Part shown: piece after piece, positions 1 through 6,161 of the stretch
Layout of the letters: the number at the start of each line of letters is the position of its first letter
How positions within the stretch are numbered: the stretch's first letter is position 1
Assembly (NCBI GenBank): GCA_946538875.1
Contig: CAMNHD010000035.1
Span: 1 to 10,131, forward strand
Length of the DNA stretch: 10,131 nt
Source of the DNA: an uncultured Treponema sp.
GTDB lineage: Bacteria > Spirochaetota > Spirochaetia > Treponematales > Treponemataceae
Reading direction: 5' to 3'
Notes under the pieces: generated by a model
What the model saw: only the letters and a program-made list of their open reading frames with translations
What the model was told of the DNA's origin: nothing
The model's database searches: none
Program-made: the position numbers and the translations under genes

Positions 1-771
1 TCCTCCGTCAACATAAAGAACGTGACCGTTCACAAAGTTTGAGGCATCGCTGGCAAGGAATACAGCAGGTCCCTGAAGGTCGGTAGGATCACCCCAGCGT
101 TCGGCAGGAGTCTTTGCGACTATGAATGAGTCGAATGGGTGGCGTGAGCCGTCGGCCTGGCGCTCGCGGAGAGGGGCTGTCTGCGGGGTTGCGATGTAAC
201 CTGGTCCAATACCGTTGCACTGGATGTTGTACTTTCCATATTCAGAACAGATGTTGCGTGTGAGCATCTTGAGTCCGCCCTTTGCGGCTGCATAGGCACT
301 GACGGTTTCGCGTCCAAGCTCGCTCATCATTGAACAGATGTTGATAATCTTTCCATGTCCTTTTTCAATCATCTGAGGAATCACTGCCTTGGAAACAATG
401 AATGGTGCGTTCAGGTCAACATCGATAACTGCGCGGAATTCCTCGGCCTTCATTTCTGTCATAGGAATTCTTTTGATGATTCCTGCATTGTTTACAAGAA
501 TGTCGATTGTGCCAAGGTCGGCGTTGATTTTCTTGACTGTGGCGGCTACATCATCTTCGTTGCAGACATTGCAGACGTAACCCTTTGCGTCGATACCGGC
601 ATCTTTGTAAGCCTTAAGACCCATGTCAACCTTTTCCTGATTGATGTCATTGAATGCAATCTTTGCACCGGCGGCGGCATAGGCAGAAGCAATGGCAAAA
701 CCGATTCCATAAGAAGCACCTGTTACCCAGGCAACCTTTCCTTTGAGTGAAAATGAAGATAAAATGTCCAT
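1..771 (-). CDS. kduD: SDR-family oxidoreductase, KduD/DhuD or gluconate 5-dehydrogenase type (3' end cut off)
   Basis: This is a classical short-chain dehydrogenase/reductase; 257 residues are visible and the C-terminus runs off the left edge at the family-typical VDGG. Seen: cofactor motif TGASYGIG (residues 17-24), NNAG (94-97), Ser147, and the catalytic Tyr160/Lys164 pair in YAAAK. An AAGGAG ribosome site lies 11 bases before the ATG, so the start is secure; only the last few residues are missing. The protein strongly resembles entries named gluconate 5-dehydrogenase or 2-deoxy-D-gluconate 3-dehydrogenase. Beside kdgK, kdgA and a GH88 hydrolase, the likely role is NAD(P)H-dependent reduction of the diketo-uronate intermediate (DKI or DK-II) to KDG in the cytoplasm. 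It is divergent from kdgK across a 218-base gap. The SDR fold is certain; the exact substrate (KduD, DhuD or 5-keto-gluconate) is inferred from the neighbourhood. Confidence 0.88.
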   Translation of the reverse strand, partial: MDILSSFSLKGKVAWVTGASYGIGFAIASAYAAAGAKIAFNDINQEKVDMGLKAYKDAGIDAKGYVCNVCNEDDVAATVKKINADLGTIDILVNNAGIIKRIPMTEMKAEEFRAVIDVDLNAPFIVSKAVIPQMIEKGHGKIINICSMMSELGRETVSAYAAAKGGLKMLTRNICSEYGKYNIQCNGIGPGYIATPQTAPLRERQADGSRHPFDSFIVAKTPAERWGDPTDLQGPAVFLASDASNFVNGHVLYVDGG

Positions 772-823
772 ATTGTATGTAGCTCCTTAAAAATGATAAC
801 CGGATAAAAATCCCTTATTTAAT

Positions 824-852
824 ATCATAAACCAAAAAGTGTTTTTTGTAAA
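824..852 (-). promoter_or_regulatory. Candidate sigma-70 promoter for the SDR gene
   Basis: On the minus strand, TTTACA (852-847) and TATGAT (829-824) are separated by exactly 17 bases. Transcription would start near 817, giving a leader of about 45 bases that contains the AAGGAG ribosome site. Each hexamer differs from consensus at one base. The prediction rests on sequence alone. Confidence 0.6.
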
Positions 853-866
853 GAAAAATAATGCAG

Positions 867-895
867 AATTCAAAATTAGATATCACTTTTTAATT
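867..895. promoter_or_regulatory. Candidate operator, copy 1 (SDR/kdgK divergent region)
   Basis: AATTCAAA (867-874) is followed by GATATCACTTTTTAATT (879-895). The same two blocks recur between ugl and kdgA (6070-6077 and 6088-6104), the second with one mismatch in 17. Here the conserved block ends at the first bases of the kdgK -35 hexamer and lies about 27 bases upstream of the SDR -35 hexamer, so a bound protein could affect both promoters. No regulator gene is in the window, so its family is unknown. Confidence 0.55.
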
Positions 896-922
896 GACAT
901 ATCAAATATTCGGAATTATAAT
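894..922 (+). promoter_or_regulatory. Consensus sigma-70 promoter for kdgK
   Basis: A perfect TTGACA (894-899) and a perfect TATAAT (917-922) are separated by 17 bases. The expected start is near 929-930, giving a leader of about 60 bases before kdgK. The -35 hexamer abuts the shared operator-like motif, as would suit a strong core promoter held in check by a regulator; that reading is inference. Confidence 0.8.
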
Positions 923-989
923 CAAGACTGGAGATGGAGCAGTCAGAGAGAATGCCCCGTCATGACAATAATTATAGCAGGAGTTTTTT

Positions 990-2015
990 ATGGCTAAAGT
1001 TGTGACATTTGGAGAAATAATGCTGCGTATTCAGCCTGCGGACTATTACCGCTTTGTGCAGGTTGACAGCATGACGACCACTTTTGGCGGCGGAGAGGCA
1101 AATGTTGCGGTCTCACTTGCAAACTATGGACTGGACGCTTATTACGTCACAAAATTACCAAAGCATGAAATCGGTCAGGCTGCAGTGAACTCCCTGCGCC
1201 GTTATGGAGTGCACACTGATTATATTGTGCGCGGCGGTGACCGTGTAGGAATCTACTACAATGAAAAGGGTGCGTCTCAGCGCGGCTCCAAATGTATCTA
1301 CGACAGGGCAGGCTCATCAATTCAGACTGCACTTCCAAGCGAATTTGACTGGAAGAAGATTCTGGAAGGAGCTTCATGGTTCCATATCACCGGCATTACT
1401 CCGGCCCTTGGCCAGAACATGGTACAGGCATGCATTGAAGGTGCCCGTGCGGCTCATGCGGCCGGCATCAAAGTGAGCTGTGACCTTAACTACCGTGGCA
1501 AGCTGTGGACCCGTGAACAGGCACGCACTGCAATGGAAGAAATCTGCAAGTACGTTGATGTTTGCATTTCCAATGAAGACGATGCAAATGATGTGTTCGG
1601 AATCAAGGCCGAGGACACTGACACAACCAAGGGAACTCTTAGCAGCGAAGGATACAAGAGTGTTGCCCGTCAGCTCAAGGAAAAATTCCCCAACTTTGAG
1701 AAGGTTGCGATTACCCTGCGTTCTTCCATAAATGCAAACCGTAATGACTGGCAGGCTTTGCTTTATGACGGCAAGGATTTCTGTTTTTCAAAGAAGTATG
1801 AACTGTGGATTGTGGACCGTGTCGGCGGCGGTGACAGTTTTGGCGCAGGTCTCATTTATGCGCTGCTTAACAATATGGATACCCAGAAGGCAATTGACTG
1901 GGCTGTTGCGGCGAGTGCCCTCAAGCACACAATCATCGGTGACTACAACATGGTTTCCGTTGACGAAGTGACAAAGCTTGCCGGCGGCGACGGTTCGGGC
2001 AGAATCCAGCGGTAA
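990..2015 (+). CDS. kdgK: 2-dehydro-3-deoxygluconokinase (KDG kinase), PfkB family
   Basis: The 341-residue cytoplasmic sugar kinase phosphorylates 2-keto-3-deoxygluconate to KDPG with ATP, the step before KdgA. Seen: N-terminal VVTFGEIMLRI, the glycine-rich substrate-binding segment FGGGEANVA (32-40), CDLNYR (164-169), and the PfkB signature VGGGDSFGAG (278-287) with Asp282 as the expected catalytic base. Length is typical of KDG kinases. An AGGAG ribosome site precedes the ATG at 990 by about 8 bases. It has its own consensus promoter and is divergent from the SDR gene. Its stop codon is followed at once by a run of A and the GC-rich block before the convergent three-gene operon. PfkB kinases differ in substrate; the KDG assignment rests on overall resemblance plus kdgA, ugl and the SDR nearby. 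Confidence 0.92.
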   Translation: MAKVVTFGEIMLRIQPADYYRFVQVDSMTTTFGGGEANVAVSLANYGLDAYYVTKLPKHEIGQAAVNSLRRYGVHTDYIVRGGDRVGIYYNEKGASQRGSKCIYDRAGSSIQTALPSEFDWKKILEGASWFHITGITPALGQNMVQACIEGARAAHAAGIKVSCDLNYRGKLWTREQARTAMEEICKYVDVCISNEDDANDVFGIKAEDTDTTKGTLSSEGYKSVARQLKEKFPNFEKVAITLRSSINANRNDWQALLYDGKDFCFSKKYELWIVDRVGGGDSFGAGLIYALLNNMDTQKAIDWAVAASALKHTIIGDYNMVSVDEVTKLAGGDGSGRIQR

Positions 2016-2030
2016 AAAAATCAATACATT

Positions 2031-2118
2031 GCGGAGGGGAAAGTCTCCCCCTCGGCTTCAATTCGGGCAGGCCCTCATTTGCGCCTACCCCCTCTGCGGG
2101 GACACCCCGCAACTCCCC
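2031..2118. repeat. GC-rich hairpin block between convergent genes
   Basis: This block fills the 105-base gap between kdgK and the convergent carbohydrate-binding gene. Seen: a perfect 7-bp stem TGCGGGG-ACA-CCCCGCA (2095-2111); a local stem GGGGA/TCCCC (2036-2040 with 2046-2050) or alternatively GAGGGG/CCCCTC (2034-2039 with 2048-2053); and a longer-range 9-bp pairing of 2031-2039 with 2089-2097 containing one G-T wobble. On the minus strand the block is followed by a run of seven T (2020-2014), so it may end transcription of the ugl operon. On the plus strand no T-run follows. It could instead be a dispersed intergenic repeat; no second copy lies in this window. Confidence 0.5.
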
Positions 2119-2120
2119 GT

Positions 2121-2903
2121 TCAGGCTTCGGTTCCATACACTTGAATCTGTGTCAAAGCAGGGAAGGGTGAAGGGTCGTCTGCTTTGATAAGATTGTCAA
2201 GCTTCAGACTGGTGATGGTTTTTGCCGGGAATGTGAAGACTTGTGCATCTCCCCTTTTTTCCAGTTTACAGACAAGTGTGGTGCCGTCGGAGAATGTGAT
2301 TGTTCCACTGGTCCACCATGCGTCATGCGGAAAGTCTGCCCTCAGATAGAGGACTATCGTGTCTACTGTGACCGGGCGTCCAAATTCAAGGTGAAGTTCT
2401 GCCAGGGGATTCTTGTTGATTCCCCAACTGGAATAGGGCCATTCGCCATGGAAAGTATTGGCAAGGAGTCCGTCCACTGCATTGCGGGAGGCAAAGACTG
2501 ATTCGCCGCGGGTTTCGACATTTGCCCAGGTGTGCGGGAAAAGTGCTGTGTTTTCGTGGCAGTCCCACGGATTGAATGCAAGGTTTTTTCTTACGGAGAT
2601 TTCCGAACTGTCGGCTTTTCTGACGTAGAGGTAATGTCTTTCTCCGGTAAAACTCCTTGGATTGTAAGAAGCCTTCTTTTCGTTGAAGGGAATCTCAAGC
2701 ACATAAGTCCCGTTGAGGTATGCAAAGGTGTTGTCCATGCAGTCGTCCAGGCGGCAGACTACAAATCCTGGCTCTGAGGCTTTGAGCGAAATGCTGTCAC
2801 CTTCATTGTATACTCCGTCGTAAACCGCAAAGAGTTCAGTTTCTGCGGATTTTTCAAGAAGTACTTTTTTGTTCTTGTCTGTGATTGTAATTGTAAAGTT
2901 CAT
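2121..2903 (-). CDS. Discoidin-like (F5/8 type C-like) carbohydrate-binding protein, no signal peptide
   Basis: This 260-residue protein is the last gene of the ugl operon. The N-terminal ~100 residues look like a beta-rich domain I do not recognise. Residues ~106-260 resemble the galactose-binding/F5-8 type C fold: a SRNAVDG turn (139-145), aromatic-rich GEWPYSSWGINKNP (153-166), LEFGRPVTVDTIVLYLRADF (172-191), HDAWW (193-197), and a closing ALTQIQVYG (249-257). The N-terminus (MNFTITITDK) has no signal peptide or lipobox, so it is predicted cytoplasmic, which is odd for a carbohydrate-binding module. Its ribosome site AGGAG overlaps the stop codon of the lyase gene (TAGGAG) and the intergenic gap is 8 bases, so translational coupling is likely. 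No catalytic residues are evident. It may bind the oligosaccharide or partner the lyase, or be an uncharacterised enzyme; the function is unknown. Confidence 0.7.
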   Translation of the reverse strand: MNFTITITDKNKKVLLEKSAETELFAVYDGVYNEGDSISLKASEPGFVVCRLDDCMDNTFAYLNGTYVLEIPFNEKKASYNPRSFTGERHYLYVRKADSSEISVRKNLAFNPWDCHENTALFPHTWANVETRGESVFASRNAVDGLLANTFHGEWPYSSWGINKNPLAELHLEFGRPVTVDTIVLYLRADFPHDAWWTSGTITFSDGTTLVCKLEKRGDAQVFTFPAKTITSLKLDNLIKADDPSPFPALTQIQVYGTEA

Positions 2904-2911
2904 GTTTTCTC

Positions 2912-4768
2912 CTATTCAATATAAAGAGTGAGTGATTGTGCAAAGTGTATAAGCACCCTGTATAGAGTGTCAGGCCATGCCCTTCTAAGGCGTGGATCCG
3001 AAACAGGAATTGTTTCTATTTGTACCTGCGGTTCAACCGGGCTGGATATTCTTAGGCTGCCAAGTGTGCCTGCGGCTATTGTGAGTTCTTGCCTGTCTGT
3101 GCCGGAGCCGACCAGTTTTGGTTCACGGCAGAACATAAGGCTAAGAACGGCGGGCATCCTGTTTGCGCTTGAACTTACGCGGCAAGTGTCCTCCACTGTT
3201 ATTCCGTCACGGCTCACAGTGCATGTCCTGTGGTAGGACTCAAGCAGTGCCTCCTTGGGATAAGCCTGTGCAAGCTCCATGCCTATGCTGTCTTCTGAAT
3301 ACTCCACATTTGTGGCCTTGTATTCAGCGCCGTCCTTCTGCATCACGCCGTTTACTGTGGGCAGGTTGTGGTAAGCACTCTGCATAGTCCAGATGCTGTA
3401 CCTGTCGCTGGAAAAAGTTTTTGCGCTGTAGCTTTCAACACCAACGTCAATGAGGAATGGCTCTGCATTTTTGTACAGGCTTATGCTGCCGGTGTCATTG
3501 TGGTTGTGACTGTCTGCATTGTTTCCGGCCTTTACTGCAAGGGTGTATGGCCCCCTGCGGAATATGTAGACTCCTATGCTCGTGTAAGGAATGTTTGTTT
3601 CTCTTGTGCTCAGTTCAACGCTGGCATTGGAGGAATCCATTTCTGCTGAAAGGCTTAGAACCTGCATCAGGTAGTAGAGGTTGTTTCCTGTGCGGGAATC
3701 AGCACTGAGCCCAAGAAGTTTTTCCTTTGTGCTTGAGCTGTGCCATTGCTCCAGGGCAAAGTTCTGCAGGGGTCTGCTGTCTACGGCTTTTGCAAAGTCG
3801 TATTCTCTGGCACCGGATTTTCCTGCGGCCGGGGAAGCGTCTGCAAAGTTGATGTAGTACCGGGAGCCTGGGATGTGCATGTTCATTATGTATTCTGCCA
3901 TGCAGCGTATCTTGATGCTCTTGAAGATAGGACTAAAGAGGCCTTGTGTCACAATATTCAGGATTTGAGTGACATTTGAAAGGCAGAGGCCTGCGTGTCT
4001 GTAGTATTCGGGACCTTCGCTGCAGCAGCCGTCATCGCCGTAATCCTTGACAAAACAGTCCATGCTGTAGAGAGCTTTCTGTATGACGGCAATTCTTGTG
4101 CAGTAGTCATTTTCTGTAAGGAAAAGTGAGGCAAGGATATTCTGTGTTATCCATGGGGTCCAGTTGCACATTGGCTTTTCGCCTTCTCCCATCCACCAGA
4201 AGTGTTCGTTTTGGTAGGGGATGACTATGCGCTGCTGAAGTTCGGACTTGATACGCTCCGTGACAAGCGGTGAAATATGGTCAAGTTCTGTTCCCAGCAG
4301 ATAGGCGGCCATGCTCAGCTGACATGCAGTTTCTCCGGCAAAGAGGTCTATGATAGGCTGGCTTATGTTTGGCAGGGGAAGACCGTTGTTGTGTGGTGGA
4401 AGCTGCCATCCGCTTTCCTGACACAAAAGGAATATTCCGTCTGTTATTGCATCAAGAAAGCGGCCCTTGTACTCGGTGCATTCGGCAAGAATCAGGCAGG
4501 AAAGCAGCGCGCGGCGGTTAAAATACGGGTCTTCAAATTGAATGCGGTTTCCGGTGCGGTAAAAATCCAGGTAATGGCTTGCAAGTATTGCGGGCCACCC
4601 CCTGGTTCTTACTGTTTCCAGTGCCAGTTCTCCCTGCTCAAGAATATAGTCCTTGTACTCGGGGGAAAGACCTTCCCAGAAAAGCCTGTCCTGTGCCTTT
4701 GGAAACGGCTCGAATGGAGTGAGTTCTCTGGGGAGTGAATTTTTGAATTGCTGGTAGACTTGTTCCAT
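2912..4768 (-). CDS. Heparinase II/III-family polysaccharide or oligosaccharide lyase, cytoplasmic
   Basis: The 618-residue protein has the two-part layout of heparinase II/III-type lyases: an alpha-helical toroid (roughly 1-375) and a beta-sandwich domain (roughly 385-618). Seen: CNWTPWITQN (201-210), DGCCSEGPEYYRH (246-258) with an acidic residue and tyrosines as in this superfamily's active site, and SHNHNDTGSISLY (420-432), the superfamily signature carrying His421/His423 and Asn424-Asp425. Family members cleave uronic-acid linkages by beta-elimination. No signal peptide is present (MEQVYQQFKN), unlike secreted heparinases, so it probably trims imported oligosaccharides to feed the GH88 enzyme. 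It lies 21 bases downstream of ugl and 8 bases upstream of the binding-protein gene. The ribosome site is weak (AAGGG, about 13 bases before the ATG). CAZy family and substrate (glycosaminoglycan, alginate, ulvan or pectic) cannot be fixed from sequence reading. Confidence 0.85.
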   Translation of the reverse strand: MEQVYQQFKNSLPRELTPFEPFPKAQDRLFWEGLSPEYKDYILEQGELALETVRTRGWPAILASHYLDFYRTGNRIQFEDPYFNRRALLSCLILAECTEYKGRFLDAITDGIFLLCQESGWQLPPHNNGLPLPNISQPIIDLFAGETACQLSMAAYLLGTELDHISPLVTERIKSELQQRIVIPYQNEHFWWMGEGEKPMCNWTPWITQNILASLFLTENDYCTRIAVIQKALYSMDCFVKDYGDDGCCSEGPEYYRHAGLCLSNVTQILNIVTQGLFSPIFKSIKIRCMAEYIMNMHIPGSRYYINFADASPAAGKSGAREYDFAKAVDSRPLQNFALEQWHSSSTKEKLLGLSADSRTGNNLYYLMQVLSLSAEMDSSNASVELSTRETNIPYTSIGVYIFRRGPYTLAVKAGNNADSHNHNDTGSISLYKNAEPFLIDVGVESYSAKTFSSDRYSIWTMQSAYHNLPTVNGVMQKDGAEYKATNVEYSEDSIGMELAQAYPKEALLESYHRTCTVSRDGITVEDTCRVSSSANRMPAVLSLMFCREPKLVGSGTDRQELTIAAGTLGSLRISSPVEPQVQIETIPVSDPRLRRAWPDTLYRVLIHFAQSLTLYIE

Positions 4769-4789
4769 AGTGTATCCGGCCCTTGAGTC

Positions 4790-6007
4790 TTACCAGAACA
4801 AATCCCATGCGGGGTTGAGTATGCGGGTAAGTGCTTCCATGTAGAAGTAGTCGCCCCATGAGACACATTCATCCACACCTTCCGGGGTGCAGGTATTGTA
4901 TGGTGACTTTTTGCTGTATGTTCCGTGGAGAACAAGGCCGTTCGCCTTTCCTTCCTGGACATCGCACTGATGCACTGCGTAATTGTCGACAAGTGATTTG
5001 AGCAGGACCCTTGCGTTGTGCAGGCAGTCCTTGATTTCCTGAGAGTTTGCATCGGCGTCCTTTTGGGCGAGCTGCTGTGCCATGTCCAGAAGTCCACATG
5101 CCACAATCGAGGCGGCGGAAGAGTCGCGGGGTTCTGTTTCTCCGTCATGAACAGCATTGTCATCGTTGAAAATCATGTCCCAGTAAGGAATGTTGTCGGC
5201 AGGAAGCTTTGAAAGGAAGAAGTCGGCGGTTGCATGGAAGGCTTTTAAATATTCCGGGTTTGGGTCATAGCGGTATGCAAGTGCAGAACCGTATACGCCC
5301 CATGCCTGTCCTCTGGCCCAGACTGAATCGTCTGCATAGCCCTGGCATGTTTTTCCATAGAGAGGGGCTCCGGTGTTGATGTCCATAAAGAAGGTGTGGT
5401 ATGTGGAACCGTCCTTGCGGATGGAGTTTGCCATGCATGTCTCTGTGTGGGCGCGTGCAATTTCTGCATACTTTGAATCCTTGGTTTCCCTGCTGGCCCA
5501 GTACAGGAGAGGTGTGTTCAGCAAGCAGTCAACGATATAGCGGTAGTTGTCTGCCTGTCCCATCTGACCCCATGCCTGGATAAAGCGTCCCTTTTCCTGG
5601 TAGCGGCTGATAAGCTGGTCAGCGGCAAGAAGCGCGGCCTGGCGGGCGGTCTTGTCACCGGTGAGTTTCCATGCTGCCACACAGGAGGGAGAGTAAAGAA
5701 AACCCATGTCATGGTGGTCAACAGAAATCTTGTTGCGGATGCGGTAGTCCATGCTTGCCACATGGCAAAGAGCGGCATCCTTGAACGACGGGTCATGGCT
5801 TGCACTGTATGAGAGCCATAGTTCTCCCGGCCAGAAGCCTGTGGTCCACTGGTCGTTCGGGCATGTTGGGTAGATGCCGTTTACGCTTGAGTGGTTCTGC
5901 GATTTGTCTCTATAGAGAGGAAGGTTTCTGCGTACAATTTCCACGCATTCCTGTAAGGCAAGTTTTGCCTCTTCGTCTGTCAGTTCTTGTGAGGATAATC
6001 TAGTCAT
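4790..6007 (-). CDS. ugl: Unsaturated glucuronyl hydrolase, glycoside hydrolase family 88
   Basis: The 405-residue alpha/alpha-barrel enzyme removes the 4,5-unsaturated uronic acid from the non-reducing end of lyase products by vinyl-ether hydration. Seen: the first key aspartate in DHHDMGF (Asp100), the second in YIVDCLLN (Asp160), matching the two essential aspartates of characterised GH88 enzymes, and the substrate-site segment DDSVWARGQAWGVYG (226-240). Near the C-terminus, HGTYSKKSPY (361-370) aligns by position with the sulfate-recognition loop described for streptococcal enzymes. No signal peptide, so cytoplasmic. The start is forced: an in-frame TAA lies 9 bases upstream and the next Met is residue 86. 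No ribosome site precedes it and a promoter lies almost on top of it. It is the first gene of a three-gene operon and divergent from kdgA. Confidence 0.93.
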   Translation of the reverse strand: MTRLSSQELTDEEAKLALQECVEIVRRNLPLYRDKSQNHSSVNGIYPTCPNDQWTTGFWPGELWLSYSASHDPSFKDAALCHVASMDYRIRNKISVDHHDMGFLYSPSCVAAWKLTGDKTARQAALLAADQLISRYQEKGRFIQAWGQMGQADNYRYIVDCLLNTPLLYWASRETKDSKYAEIARAHTETCMANSIRKDGSTYHTFFMDINTGAPLYGKTCQGYADDSVWARGQAWGVYGSALAYRYDPNPEYLKAFHATADFFLSKLPADNIPYWDMIFNDDNAVHDGETEPRDSSAASIVACGLLDMAQQLAQKDADANSQEIKDCLHNARVLLKSLVDNYAVHQCDVQEGKANGLVLHGTYSKKSPYNTCTPEGVDECVSWGDYFYMEALTRILNPAWDLFW

Positions 6008-6013
6008 GTTTAT

Positions 6014-6042
6014 ATGTTATACTTAGAAGTGAAGTCTTTCAA
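6014..6042 (-). promoter_or_regulatory. Candidate promoter for the ugl operon, possibly giving a leaderless mRNA
   Basis: On the minus strand, TTGAAA (6042-6037) is followed after 17 bases by TAACAT (6019-6014). A better -10 match, TATAAC (6021-6016), overlaps it but gives only a 15-base spacer. Either would start transcription within about 0-3 bases of the ugl ATG at 6007, which fits the absence of a ribosome site. The -10 match is imperfect, so a more distant promoter remains possible. Confidence 0.4.
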
Positions 6043-6069
6043 GTGAAAAGTTACTGTTTTCAGAGAAAA

Positions 6070-6104
6070 AATTCAAATTTTGATATTGATATCACTTTTC
6101 AATT
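6070..6104. promoter_or_regulatory. Candidate operator, copy 2 (ugl/kdgA divergent region)
   Basis: AATTCAAA (6070-6077) is followed by GATATCACTTTTCAATT (6088-6104), matching copy 1 at 867-895 except for one base in the second block and six more bases between blocks. This copy also contains the near-perfect palindrome TGATAT-TG-ATATCA (6081-6094). It sits about 75 bases upstream of the ugl ATG and immediately upstream of the likely kdgA promoter, the same arrangement as at kdgK. Confidence 0.55.
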
Positions 6105-6136
6105 TTGAAATTAAATGCTAAAATAAGATTTATAGA
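6096..6136 (+). promoter_or_regulatory. Candidate promoter region for kdgA (hexamers ambiguous)
   Basis: Several weak solutions overlap. TTTTCA (6096-6101) with TAAAAT (6119-6124) has a 17-base spacer. TTGAAA (6105-6110) is a better -35 element, but its partners, TTTATA (6129-6134, spacer 18) or TATAGA (6131-6136, spacer 20), are less good. The region directly downstream of the operator-like motif is the expected place for the promoter, but the exact hexamers are not settled. Confidence 0.35.
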
Positions 6137-6161
6137 GTGCATCTCGATTATGGAGGAATGT

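Noticed and set aside
355..750. A 131-codon plus-strand frame opposite the SDR gene
   Set aside because: The opposite strand encodes an unambiguous SDR with all family motifs; the plus-strand product is cysteine-rich and featureless.
959..966. An 8-base palindrome GTCATGAC in the kdgK leader as a second operator
   Set aside because: It is short, unrelated to the shared motif and has no counterpart upstream of kdgA.
934..1005. A 23-codon open frame in the kdgK leader overlapping the kdgK start (leader-peptide candidate)
   Set aside because: Its first ATG has a purine-rich site with no spacing, its second an over-long spacing, and the encoded peptide has no run of a telling amino acid. A frame this short is expected by chance.
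4609..5163. A 184-codon frame on the minus strand spanning the ugl/lyase junction
   Set aside because: It overlaps the conserved C-terminus of the GH88 protein and the start of the lyase in another frame, and the product is low in structure and rich in Thr, Ser and His.
6105..6161. An N-terminal extension of KdgA starting at ATG 6105 or 6150
   Set aside because: The sequence from 6105 overlaps the promoter region and encodes residues not aligned with the aldolase family. GGAGG is correctly spaced only for ATG 6162.
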